Part shown: one piece after another, positions 18,610 through 27,178 of the stretch
Layout of the letters: each line of letters begins with the position of its first letter
Position numbering within the stretch: position 1 is the first letter of the stretch
DNA from: UBA1941 sp046329575
Lineage (GTDB): Bacteria > Bacteroidota > Bacteroidia > Chitinophagales > LD1
Direction: 5' to 3'
Length of the DNA stretch: 64,000 bases
NCBI GenBank assembly: GCA_046329575.1
Contig: JAXLUJ010000002.1
Span: 310,001-374,000, forward strand
Position numbers and translations under genes: made by a program
Notes under the pieces: generated by a model
Told to the model about the DNA's origin: nothing
Database searches by the model: none
Seen by the model: only the letters and a program-made list of their open reading frames with translations

Positions 18610-19905
18610 ATGCGCATGGAAGAACTGCATCAACTATTTTTAGCAAGCTCAGGAGTTACAACCGATACCCGGAATATTGGCGCCTCCCAGATATTCTTTG
18701 CCCTTAAGGGCGATAAGTTTAACGCCAACCAATTTGCCACAGAAGCCCTTGACAAAGGAGCCGGATTTGCCATTGTTGATGAAGATATCCCCCTTTCCGA
18801 AAAATACGGCAAGCGATTGATACGGGTGAATAATGTGCTCCAAACGTTGCAGCAATTAGCCGGCTACCATCGAAAACTTTTAAAATGTCCGGTACTTGCT
18901 ATAACCGGTTCCAATGGGAAAACCACAACAAAAGAATTGATTGCTGCTGTTATGAGTACCACTTTCAAAACCGTGGCTACCAAGGGTAACCTCAACAACC
19001 ATATTGGCGTTCCGCTCACTTTGCTTAGTATGCCGCTAGATACAGCGTTTGCTATTGTGGAAATGGGAGCCAATCATCAAAAAGAAATAGAAGGTTATTG
19101 CGAATATGCCCGCCCCGATTATGGATTGATTACTAATATCGGAAAGGCGCATCTGGAAGGATTTGGAGGATTGGAAGGCGTATTTAAAGGCAAAACAGAA
19201 CTGTTTAGATTTCTCTCAGAAAATAGCGGCAAGGTTTTCGTTTACGACCATGATGACCGGTTGAAAACCTTTTCGCACCAACTGTTTTCACGGGATGCTA
19301 TGATGTTCTACGGAACAGGAACGGATGCTTTGGTTTCAGGAAATATTATTCAGGATACAGAATTGTTGAGTTTGCGGTTGAAGGATGGCTCGGTTATTAA
19401 AACGCAGTTAGTGGGGGCGTATAACTTTCCGAATGTGATGGCCGCATTAGCGGTAGGTAGTTATTTCAAGGTACCTGTAGAAAAAGCTGTTGCCGCAATT
19501 GCTGCTTATTTGCCTTCAAACAATCGATCACAACGAATGGTGAAGGGCAGTAATGTAATTATTCTCGACGCCTATAATGCTAATCCAAGCAGTATGGAAG
19601 AAGCGCTTCAGAACTTCGGGAAAACCGATGGAAAGAAAAAAGTGATGATTTTGGGTGAGATGATGGAGATGGGCGAATATGCACAGGCAGAACACCAGCG
19701 GATAGCAGAAATTGCTGCGCAGATGGCGGTGGATGTAAAAGTAGTTTTAGGCGCTGGATTTTCTTTTCTGCGAAACGATGCCCGTTTTGTGTGGTTCGAT
19801 ACCCGCGAATCGCTGAAGCATTGGTTCGACCTTCAACATTTTGAAAACACTACTATGCTCATTAAGGGTTCGCGAAGCAATGGATTAGAAAAATTATTGC
19901 AGTAA
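18610..19905 (+). CDS. murF: UDP-N-acetylmuramoyl-tripeptide--D-alanyl-D-alanine ligase
   Basis: 431 residues. Adds D-Ala-D-Ala to UDP-MurNAc-tripeptide, the last cytoplasmic step of peptidoglycan precursor synthesis. Mur-ligase ATP loop GSNGKTT at residues 100-106; the uridine-binding N-terminal domain has SSGVTTDTRNI and FFALKGDKFNAN; the central domain has KGNLNNHIGVPLTLL and EMGANHQKEI; the C-terminal domain has LDAYNANPSSMEEAL. Starts at 18610 and 18616 are both possible. The stop codon directly abuts the aroQ stop codon on the other strand. Confidence 0.95.
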   Translation: MRMEELHQLFLASSGVTTDTRNIGASQIFFALKGDKFNANQFATEALDKGAGFAIVDEDIPLSEKYGKRLIRVNNVLQTLQQLAGYHRKLLKCPVLAITGSNGKTTTKELIAAVMSTTFKTVATKGNLNNHIGVPLTLLSMPLDTAFAIVEMGANHQKEIEGYCEYARPDYGLITNIGKAHLEGFGGLEGVFKGKTELFRFLSENSGKVFVYDHDDRLKTFSHQLFSRDAMMFYGTGTDALVSGNIIQDTELLSLRLKDGSVIKTQLVGAYNFPNVMAALAVGSYFKVPVEKAVAAIAAYLPSNNRSQRMVKGSNVIILDAYNANPSSMEEALQNFGKTDGKKKVMILGEMMEMGEYAQAEHQRIAEIAAQMAVDVKVVLGAGFSFLRNDARFVWFDTRESLKHWFDLQHFENTTMLIKGSRSNGLEKLLQ

Positions 19906-20325
19906 TCACAGAAAACTGTCGAGTGCCAGAACATAGCTTTCCAATCCAAAGCCGCTGATCACGCCCTTGCAAACCGGCGATATCATGGAATGCTGACGAA
20001 ACTCTTCTCTGGCGTAAATGTTGGAGATATGCACTTCAATAACCGGACATTTTACTGCTGAAATGGCATCGCGTATAGCCACACTGGTGTGCGTGTAACC
20101 CCCGGCGTTTAGAATGATACCGTCGTTCTTAAAACCAACTTCCTGAATTTTATTAATCAGTTCGCCCTCCACGTTCGACTGATAAAAAGTAAGCTGAACA
20201 TCTGATGCATAAACTTCCTTTATCTCTGAGAAAAATTCTTCAAAGCTCATATCGCCGTAAATGTCGGTTTCCCGTAGCCCTAAAAGATTCAGATTGGGAC
20301 CGTTGATGATGGTGATCTTTTTCAT
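19906..20325 (-). CDS. aroQ: type II 3-dehydroquinate dehydratase
   Basis: 139 residues, typical for the dodecameric type II enzyme. Converts 3-dehydroquinate to 3-dehydroshikimate in the shikimate pathway. Landmarks: INGPNLNLLGLRETDIYG (with the catalytic Tyr), FYQSNVEGELI with the Asn/Glu/Gly cluster, ILNAGGYTHTSVAIRDAI and VIEVHISNIYAREEFR with the catalytic His. The start ATG overlaps the stop of the upstream membrane protein gene by four bases (ATGA), so the two are likely coupled. Confidence 0.95.
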   Translation of the reverse strand: MKKITIINGPNLNLLGLRETDIYGDMSFEEFFSEIKEVYASDVQLTFYQSNVEGELINKIQEVGFKNDGIILNAGGYTHTSVAIRDAISAVKCPVIEVHISNIYAREEFRQHSMISPVCKGVISGFGLESYVLALDSFL

Positions 20326-21827
20326 GAATTTACGCCCTCGTTTTTCTTGATGAAAAATACTGCTGCTATCAAAAAGGGCACTCCAATTTGAATGTAATAT
20401 ACCGGCATCAGGTAACGGAAGTTGTTAATAGGCGCGGCATACACACTTGCAGCCAGGAATGCAAACATGAATGCGATCATTCCCCCTAAAACAAAAAGTT
20501 TAGAGTGCGGTAACGCACCTCGAAGCCCTAAAAAAACGAATGCACTAACACTGCTAAAGAACAGCAGCCATAAGAAACTATCGGCTACCTGACGGATGGG
20601 GGTTAAAGGTTTGAACCAATTTTTCTTGTAGGCATAATTATCGGCATCTGTTGTAAAGAAGCCTTTAAGATTAGCGTCGGCGGCAAACGATGGATATTCG
20701 TTCACATCGTAAACCTTGAAAATATTTTTGCAGTTAGGAATTACAAAGTAACTGAAGTAGGCGCCTCTGAAATTCGATTCCAGATAATCGCCGTATTCCT
20801 GCATTTTAGTTCCCAGAAATGCCCACGACTGCATATACGGCGTGCCGGTTTGTTGAATATACTGAAAGAGGCATTGCTTGCCCGGCGCTGTTTTGGTCCA
20901 CATAAAGTCAGTTGCCATAATCTTTTCGGTACTAAATGCAGAATCTGGAAACTGACGCACTACTGCATGAATAAATTTTACGGTAGGGTCGGAAATTGTA
21001 GCTTCGTTCACTTTCACATGCGGCAACATGGCCACGGCATTGTTGGCTTTCTGCCAGCCGCCAAACGATGAAAAGGTTTCTACGCCAAATTCTTCTTTCA
21101 TTTTTTCGGTAGCGCTGCCGCGATAAAGGAACAACAAAGCCAATGGTATAACAGCAGCGGCCAGTGCAGGATATTTGAACCGCCGCCAGAAACCGGCTAC
21201 TAAAAAGAATGCTGAAAATGCCGGGTAAAAAAGACCAATGTAACGAACGTCCATGCACATCCATAGTAAAATGATGTTCAGTACAACTGCAGCCGGGCTA
21301 CCATTGTAAACAATCCAACATCCTGTGGTGATAAACAATAAAGTGAGGCTCACAAACAAGCTATCGCTCATCAGATAGGCATCCATGTAAATGATAGAAG
21401 GATTTACTATAGCCAGAATGCACAACACGCTGAATAGCCACTGTGGTAAGCCTCTGAAAAAATATTTCATCGAAAACAGGAACACTGCTACCGATAGAAA
21501 AGTCATGAACCACTGCCAGGTTACTACAAATTTCACACTATCGGAAAAGCCGTGAAAAAAAGCGAGAAACCCGGAATAGCCATAAGGGCGGTAGCCGTTT
21601 ATTTTACCGGTGGCGGCGGAAAGGATATAATTTCCGGAATCGGTTTCGGTTTGAGGAAAAGGGTAGTAGATTTTCAGAAATAGAAAGATGGCCACAAACA
21701 GACCGCAGATTATGGCCCAGTCGATCCACTGATTTTTCTCTTTCAAAAACTGGAAAAAGCCGGGATTGGAAGGCTGCTTTTTTTCTTTGCCTGATGATTT
21801 TGCAGTATTGGAATGTGATTTGGCCAT
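20322..21827 (-). CDS. polytopic membrane protein, possible glycosyltransferase-like (GT-C shape)
   Basis: 501 residues from ATG 21827. A short lysine/serine-rich N-terminus (MAKSHSNTAKSSGKEKK) is followed by around ten hydrophobic segments. A large polar loop with conserved-looking charged residues (FRGAYFSYFVIPNCKNIFKVYDVNEYP) lies before the last membrane segments. The first extracytoplasmic loop has ETDSGNYILSAATGKINGYRPYGYSG; an acidic residue in this loop is a feature of GT-C dolichyl-phosphate-mannose-type transferases, but I cannot confirm the family. The frame extends to 21872, but the added 15 residues look like leader sequence. Followed by aroQ. Confidence 0.6.
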   Translation of the reverse strand: MAKSHSNTAKSSGKEKKQPSNPGFFQFLKEKNQWIDWAIICGLFVAIFLFLKIYYPFPQTETDSGNYILSAATGKINGYRPYGYSGFLAFFHGFSDSVKFVVTWQWFMTFLSVAVFLFSMKYFFRGLPQWLFSVLCILAIVNPSIIYMDAYLMSDSLFVSLTLLFITTGCWIVYNGSPAAVVLNIILLWMCMDVRYIGLFYPAFSAFFLVAGFWRRFKYPALAAAVIPLALLFLYRGSATEKMKEEFGVETFSSFGGWQKANNAVAMLPHVKVNEATISDPTVKFIHAVVRQFPDSAFSTEKIMATDFMWTKTAPGKQCLFQYIQQTGTPYMQSWAFLGTKMQEYGDYLESNFRGAYFSYFVIPNCKNIFKVYDVNEYPSFAADANLKGFFTTDADNYAYKKNWFKPLTPIRQVADSFLWLLFFSSVSAFVFLGLRGALPHSKLFVLGGMIAFMFAFLAASVYAAPINNFRYLMPVYYIQIGVPFLIAAVFFIKKNEGVNS

Positions 21828-21924
21828 TACCAGTAATTTCTGCCAAAATAGAAATTGAAAGCGATACAGCAATAGCGGCTTGAATCCTTGGCGAAAAGGT
21901 TCATTTTAGCGAAAAATGCAACTT

Positions 21925-22668
21925 ATGGAAATTCCGGAGTGGATGAGTAGAACGGAATTGCTGCTGGGCACCCAGGCCTTGCAAAAATTAATGAAGGCAG
22001 AGGTGCTAATTGTTGGTTTAGGTGGGGTAGGCGGCATTGCCGCTGAAATGCTGGTGCGTGCAGGAGTTGGCAAATTAACCCTTGTGGATGCAGATGTGGT
22101 AGAACCTTCTAACCGAAATAGGCAGATTATTGCAACTGCCAGGGTAAATGGATTATTGAAATCGGAAATTCTGGCGGCGCGATTACGCGATATTAATCCA
22201 GAAGTTCAGTTGGAACTCATAGATAAATATTTGGAAGCCGGAGGAGCTGAAGCGCTTTTAGCAGGTAGAAATTTTAATTATGTGGCAGATTGTATCGATA
22301 CTTTACAACCCAAAGTGGGTTTAATAGCCTACTGCAAAGATCACCGCATTCCGCTAATCAGTTCGATGGGCGCCGGCGGCCGGCTGAACCCCCAGGAAAT
22401 AAAAATTTCAGATATAAGTAAAACCTTTAACTGCTATCTTGCGTATTACGTTAGGAAAAAGTTACATAGGATGGGTATTTATCAGGGCGTGAAGGTGGTT
22501 TTTTCACCGGAACGGCCCGATAAGAACCGGGTAAAGGTAGTAGATGGCAGAAACAAAAAATCGGTTATAGGAACTATTTCCTACATGCCGAATATGTTTG
22601 GTTGTACTGTTGCCAGCGTAATTATCCAGGGCATCCTGAACCAAAAAGAGAAGAAACGAAGACCGTAA
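21925..22668 (+). CDS. tcdA: tRNA threonylcarbamoyladenosine dehydratase
   Basis: 247 residues. E1-like (ThiF-fold) enzyme that cyclises t6A in tRNA to ct6A using ATP. Rossmann loop GLGGVGGIAAEMLVRAGVGK, the Asp-containing LTLVDADVVEPSNRNRQ and DCIDTLQPKVGLIAYC are family landmarks; the RTELLLG start is typical for TcdA rather than ThiF/MoeB. The frame could start at 21916 or 21943. Downstream is a TlpA-like gene 11 bases after the stop. Confidence 0.87.
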   Translation: MEIPEWMSRTELLLGTQALQKLMKAEVLIVGLGGVGGIAAEMLVRAGVGKLTLVDADVVEPSNRNRQIIATARVNGLLKSEILAARLRDINPEVQLELIDKYLEAGGAEALLAGRNFNYVADCIDTLQPKVGLIAYCKDHRIPLISSMGAGGRLNPQEIKISDISKTFNCYLAYYVRKKLHRMGIYQGVKVVFSPERPDKNRVKVVDGRNKKSVIGTISYMPNMFGCTVASVIIQGILNQKEKKRRP

Positions 22669-22679
22669 CCAACCTTAAC

Positions 22680-23411
22680 ATGACACGACTCTTAACTGTG
22701 TTGATGGCGTTTTTACTAGCATCGCAACTCGGGCAGGCCCAAACCACCCGCAGTGTGTTTGCCTTAGATGAAAATTCCATCATAAAAGACTCTACCGGCC
22801 GGCAGATCACTAAAATTGAATTTTACGAAGCTCTGGTTTCGGGTAACTTTCAATTTAAGCCCATCAAAGACCGCACCGGACAAATTATTGAATTTTTATT
22901 GGTGAGGTGCGACCGAAAGAATAACAATACGCAGCTCAACGTAGTTAGCAATTCGGGATGTGCGCCTACTTCGGCCTATACTGTAGGCATGTTGGCTCCC
23001 GATTTTTCAGGTCGTGACCTCAGCGATACCGTTACTTATGATTTTAACTTTTTCAAGGGTCGAAAAGTGGTGGTGCTTCATTTTTGGTTTACCAAATGCA
23101 AGCCTTGCCTTGATGAAATTCCGGACCTCAACCATCTGAAAGAAAGATACAGAGATCGGGCAGATATTGTTTTTATAGCGCCAACTTTTGAATTAAAGGA
23201 AGGAATAGATGAGTTTTTAACTGAGCATCGTTTTGACTATGCCATTCTACCCGAATCATATGAAGCGATCAAAAATTACAAAGTGACCGCATATCCATTA
23301 AATGTGATCATCGATTTTGAGGGTCGTATTGCCTACATTTCTGCGGGTGGACTTCCCGGAATTGAATATCTGATGGATAAGAAGATCCGGGAGCTATTGG
23401 GAATGCACTGA
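22680..23411 (+). CDS. exported TlpA-like thioredoxin-fold protein
   Basis: 243 residues from ATG 22680. Signal peptide MTRLLTVLMAFLLASQLGQA. A central region without a known motif is followed by APDFSGRDLSD, FKGRKVVVLHFWFTKCKPC with the active-site pair Cys140-x-x-Cys143, and AYPLNVIIDFEGRI with the cis-Pro loop. Matches TlpA/ResA-like redoxins of the periplasm, used in cytochrome maturation or general disulfide reduction. The exact partner is not visible. The gene follows tcdA closely; a longer in-frame start at 22602 would run into tcdA and is not used. Confidence 0.85.
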   Translation: MTRLLTVLMAFLLASQLGQAQTTRSVFALDENSIIKDSTGRQITKIEFYEALVSGNFQFKPIKDRTGQIIEFLLVRCDRKNNNTQLNVVSNSGCAPTSAYTVGMLAPDFSGRDLSDTVTYDFNFFKGRKVVVLHFWFTKCKPCLDEIPDLNHLKERYRDRADIVFIAPTFELKEGIDEFLTEHRFDYAILPESYEAIKNYKVTAYPLNVIIDFEGRIAYISAGGLPGIEYLMDKKIRELLGMH

Positions 23412-23483
23412 TAGCTGTCTAAACTGCGATACAGGAGCCGCCAAACGTGCCTAACTGTACGCTATATTCCGCCTTTCCCGAAT

Positions 23484-23491
23484 TATTTTTG
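23484..23491 (+). promoter_or_regulatory. candidate -7 box for the M23 peptidase gene
   Basis: TATTTTTG fits TAnnTTTG exactly and ends 14 bases before the ATG at 23506. No clear -33 element. Confidence 0.4.
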
Positions 23492-23505
23492 TTCAAAATT
23501 GGCGT

Positions 23506-24852
23506 ATGAACAAAATGTATTGGGTGATACCGGCTTTTTTGTGCTTGTCGGCAACGGCTTTTTTTTCAGGTTATCTGTTGGAGCGAAAAGCGCATTTGAA
23601 TGAAGCGGTTTCAGAAGTGTTCATGGCAGTGAACCACTCCAGTGAACCGGTTTATAAGTACGGTTTAAACATGAGTGAATTTGTAGTTATCGAACAAAAA
23701 GTGGAGCGCAATGAACTGTTTGCCGACATTCTTTCGAAACACAATGTTGCAGCATCAGGCATGAAGCTATTATTGCAGAATTCAAGGAACATTTTCAATC
23801 CTGCAAAACTGCGCGCCGGTAACAGTTACAAAGTTCTGGGCGAAAATACTGATACCGGGTTTGTTCCTAAAAAAATAGTTTATGAGGAAAGTAAACTCGA
23901 TTATGTGGTATTCAGTTTTGACGATTCACTATATATCAATCGCGGTCAATTAGCCGTAGAGCGCAAGCATCAGCAAGTAGCGGGAATTATTAAGGGGTCA
24001 CTGTATGAAACGTTTGATGAGATGGGCGTACCACCGGCATTGGCGGTAAAGCTGTCTGAAATCTTCTCCTGTACGGTAGATTTTTATAAGATAAAGGAAG
24101 GGGATCGATTCAAAATTGTTTACGATCAGGACTTTGCTGAAGGGAAACCGGTGGGTACAGGTGGTATACGGGCCGCAATTTTCACCACCGGTGGAAAGGA
24201 CTACGCCGCTTATTACTTCGAAAAGGATGCCGCCCATGAAGGGGAGTACTATGATGAGAAAGGCGGGAGTATGCACAAACAATTTCTCAAGGCGCCGGTG
24301 AAATTCGCACGTATCAGTTCGCGTTACAATCTGCATCGGTTCCATCCGGTTGATAAAGTTTGGAGAGCTCATTTAGGTACTGATTATGCTGCCGATTACG
24401 GTACGCCTATTATTAGTACCGCGGATGGCGTTGTAGAAGAGGCAAAATTTGGCGTGTACAATGGGAACTATGTAAAAGTTCGTCACAATGGCCAGTACAA
24501 AACGCAATACCTTCATATGTGCAAGATCGCCAAGGGCGTGCGTGCGGGCCGCCATGTTCGTCAGGGAGAAGTGTTGGGTTATGTAGGCAGTACCGGCCTG
24601 GCCACCGGGCCGCATGTGTGCTATCGTTTCTGGAAAGACGGCCAGCAAGTAGATCCGTTGAAGCAAAAGCTGAAGTTTAGCGAAATACTTCCTAAAAAAC
24701 ATCTTGCCGATTTTCTGAATAAAACGGCTGCAATCCGCGCCAATATTGAAGGTTTGGCCTACGGCACCCGGCCAGTTCTTCCTGAAGAGGAACGCCTAAA
24801 GGCACTTCAATCAGCCTATAATCCGGAGGCTTTTGCGAATAGGTGGTTCTGA
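23506..24852 (+). CDS. M23-family peptidoglycan metallopeptidase with HxC in place of HxH
   Basis: 448 residues. N-terminal membrane segment or signal anchor, a ~170-residue region with two repeat-like units as seen in M23 proteins with a LysM/OapA-like or coiled front part, then the LytM/M23 catalytic domain. Metal ligands His289 and Asp293 (HLGTD) are present, as is His337 in YLHM. The usual second HxH pair is His370-Val-Cys372 (GPHVC), so the expected zinc ligand His is Cys. Probably cleaves peptide cross-links in peptidoglycan; whether the enzyme is active is not shown by sequence. Upstream of yidC, which has its own promoter. Confidence 0.85.
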   Translation: MNKMYWVIPAFLCLSATAFFSGYLLERKAHLNEAVSEVFMAVNHSSEPVYKYGLNMSEFVVIEQKVERNELFADILSKHNVAASGMKLLLQNSRNIFNPAKLRAGNSYKVLGENTDTGFVPKKIVYEESKLDYVVFSFDDSLYINRGQLAVERKHQQVAGIIKGSLYETFDEMGVPPALAVKLSEIFSCTVDFYKIKEGDRFKIVYDQDFAEGKPVGTGGIRAAIFTTGGKDYAAYYFEKDAAHEGEYYDEKGGSMHKQFLKAPVKFARISSRYNLHRFHPVDKVWRAHLGTDYAADYGTPIISTADGVVEEAKFGVYNGNYVKVRHNGQYKTQYLHMCKIAKGVRAGRHVRQGEVLGYVGSTGLATGPHVCYRFWKDGQQVDPLKQKLKFSEILPKKHLADFLNKTAAIRANIEGLAYGTRPVLPEEERLKALQSAYNPEAFANRWF

Positions 24853-24907
24853 ACCTCGTTTCAGAGCAGATTTGGGGGTTGTTTTCCTATGGTTACAATA
24901 AAAAACA

Positions 24908-24915
24908 TAGTTTTG
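24908..24915 (+). promoter_or_regulatory. candidate yidC -7 box
   Basis: TAGTTTTG matches TAnnTTTG exactly, followed by CGCC. It lies 27 bases before the yidC ATG, which leaves a short leader of about 20 bases. A 9-base inverted repeat (CTCGTTTCA at 24855-24863 and TGAAACGAG at 24928-24936) brackets it. Confidence 0.5.
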
Positions 24916-24942
24916 CGCCCTCATTTTTGAAACGAGTATAGA

Positions 24943-26799
24943 ATGAAAAATTTACAATCGGTAATTGGTGCGGTGCTGATGGGGCTGCTGATGTTCGGCT
25001 ATTTCTATTTCAGTAGTAAAAATCAACCCAAACCTAAGCCGGAAGTGGCGCAAACCTCACAAAATGTAGTAAGCACTGATCAATCGCCGTCGCGGGCCGA
25101 TTCGCTTTCAATTGCCGCTGCCAATCAACCAATCGATAGCATGACGGCTGCAGTGCCACAAGGCCCGTTTACGGCTTCTACGCTAGCCAATCAAAAGGAA
25201 GTAGTGCTGGAAAATGAGAAAATGAAATTGGTGTTAAGTACCAAAGGCGGTATGGTATCGCGGGTGGAATTGAAGGACTACAAAACCTGGGATAAAAAAC
25301 CATTAATCCTTTTTACAGAAGGAAGCCAGCAACTTAGCTATCAGTTTGTTACTAATGGCAATCAAATTGTAAATACCAAAGATCAGTATTTTGAACCGGA
25401 AGGCAGTTCGGTAACTGTGAAGGGCGATGAAAAGCAAACCGTTTCCATGAAAATGAAAACGGCTGATGGCGGGTATTTTGAACAGAAATATACCATTGCC
25501 GGAAACAGCTATGCTGTGCAATATGAAGTGAATGCCGTAGGCCTCGAAAAAACGATTCCGGCCAACATCAATGATATCCAAATCAATTGGCATAATCGCT
25601 TGCTGAATTTGGAGCATTCGGTGGAAACAGAACGGCGATATTCTGCCCTTTGTTATAAGTACACCGATAATGAAGTAGGGCATCTTGATGAAGACAAGAA
25701 TGCTGTAGATGAAACTTTTTTGGCTCCGGTAGATTGGGTTTCATTCAAACAGCAGTTTTTTAATGCCACTCTTTTTTCGAAGGGTTTGTTTAAAGGCAAG
25801 GTGACTGCTGCTTTCAATAAAGATGAAAAGAACTATGTAAAGAATTATACGGCCACTTTGGTATTGCCGTATAAGTCGGGCACAAAGAATTCGTATGCGA
25901 TGCAGTGGTATTTCGGACCTAACCACTATTCTACTTTGAAGGCTACTTCACCTGATTTTGAAAACATCATTAAGCTGAGTCCTGACAACTTTGTACTGAA
26001 CTGGATCAAGTATGTAACCAAGTTGTTTATCATTCCAACTTTCAACATTCTCGATAAGATCGGATTGAACTATGGCATCATCATTTTGGTGCTCACTTTA
26101 TTGTTGAAGATCGTTTTGACGCCGCTTACATGGAAAGCGATTAAATCGGGAGCTTACATGAAGGTACTTAAGCCGGAAATTGACGCGTTGAAAGAAAAAT
26201 ATGGCGATGATCAGGCCAAGATAGGATCAGAGCAAATGAAGATTTACAACACGGCAGGTGTGAGCCCGTTTGGCGGTTGTTTGCCGATGTTATTGCAAAT
26301 CCCAATCCTGATGGCGATGTACTATTTCTTCCCAACATCAATTGAACTGCGCCAACAGCCATTTCTTTGGGCCACTGATCTTTCCAGCTATGATGCTATA
26401 ATGCAGTTTAAAAGCGCCATACCACTTTTTGGCGACCATATCAGCTTGTTCACTATTTTGATGACGGTCACTTCCATTGTGTTTGCAGTGTATAACCAGG
26501 CACAAAGCGGAATGTCGAATACCCAGCCGGGAATGCAGTACATGCCTTACATCATGCCGGTTATGATGATGTTCATGTTCAATAATCTTCCTGCTGCGCT
26601 AACTTATTATTATCTGTTGCAGAACGTAATTTCAATTGCGCAGCAGTGGATGATCCAGAAGTTCTTTATTGATGAAGATGAACTTCGAAAGAAGATTGAA
26701 ACCAACAAGAAGAACCCGGTTAAGAAGAGCGGTTTCATGAAGCGTTTGGAAGAACTTCAAAAGCAGGCCGAGCAACAGCAGCGCGCGGCTCGAAAATAA
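24943..26799 (+). CDS. yidC: membrane protein insertase YidC
   Basis: 618 residues. Inserts and folds inner-membrane proteins, alone or with SecYEG. N-terminal membrane anchor, then the large periplasmic beta-sandwich domain (about residues 60-350), then the conserved core: the YidC/Oxa1 region with LNYGIIILVLTLLLKIVLTPL, LLQIPILMAMYYFF, MMFMFNNLPAALTYYYLLQNV, and a basic C-terminus (KKNPVKKSGFMKRLEELQKQAEQQQRAARK split by helical turns). Length is typical for Gram-negatives. The DUF983 gene overlaps the stop by one base (TAATG). Confidence 0.96.
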   Translation: MKNLQSVIGAVLMGLLMFGYFYFSSKNQPKPKPEVAQTSQNVVSTDQSPSRADSLSIAAANQPIDSMTAAVPQGPFTASTLANQKEVVLENEKMKLVLSTKGGMVSRVELKDYKTWDKKPLILFTEGSQQLSYQFVTNGNQIVNTKDQYFEPEGSSVTVKGDEKQTVSMKMKTADGGYFEQKYTIAGNSYAVQYEVNAVGLEKTIPANINDIQINWHNRLLNLEHSVETERRYSALCYKYTDNEVGHLDEDKNAVDETFLAPVDWVSFKQQFFNATLFSKGLFKGKVTAAFNKDEKNYVKNYTATLVLPYKSGTKNSYAMQWYFGPNHYSTLKATSPDFENIIKLSPDNFVLNWIKYVTKLFIIPTFNILDKIGLNYGIIILVLTLLLKIVLTPLTWKAIKSGAYMKVLKPEIDALKEKYGDDQAKIGSEQMKIYNTAGVSPFGGCLPMLLQIPILMAMYYFFPTSIELRQQPFLWATDLSSYDAIMQFKSAIPLFGDHISLFTILMTVTSIVFAVYNQAQSGMSNTQPGMQYMPYIMPVMMMFMFNNLPAALTYYYLLQNVISIAQQWMIQKFFIDEDELRKKIETNKKNPVKKSGFMKRLEELQKQAEQQQRAARK

Positions 26800-27176
26800 T
26801 GCCAACCGAATCGGCATTTTCCTTAACGGAAAGTATATTAAAGTGTCGCTGCCCGCATTGCCGAAAAGGCGATTTGTTTCGTTCTGCAGGTCACTACGAT
26901 CTTAAAAGAATGTTGGATATGCCTAAGCAATGCGCGGTTTGCAATCAGCCATTCGAAATTGAGCCGGGGTTTTGGCTTGGAGCGCTTTGGGTGAGCTATC
27001 CGATAGTTATTTTCATCATCATTGCGGTCACCGCAATCGCATTTCTTTTCCTTAAACTGAATATATTCTGGTCGTTTATGGCAGCAGCATTGGTACTTCT
27101 CTGTATTTTGCCACCGTTAATCCGGCTATCCCGTTCCGTTTATATCCACATTTTCGTACCTTACGAAAAGCAGTAA
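26799..27176 (+). CDS. DUF983 membrane protein
   Basis: 125 residues. Two CxxC pairs (CPHC near residue 17 and CAVC near residue 46), consistent with a small metal-binding knuckle, followed by GFWLGALWVSY and two membrane segments. This arrangement defines DUF983, widespread in Bacteroidota and Alphaproteobacteria without an assigned function. Start shares a base with the yidC stop, so it is translationally coupled. The 3' end lies two bases from the opposite-strand GNAT-like gene. Confidence 0.85.
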   Translation: MPTESAFSLTESILKCRCPHCRKGDLFRSAGHYDLKRMLDMPKQCAVCNQPFEIEPGFWLGALWVSYPIVIFIIIAVTAIAFLFLKLNIFWSFMAAALVLLCILPPLIRLSRSVYIHIFVPYEKQ

Positions 27177-27178
27177 GA

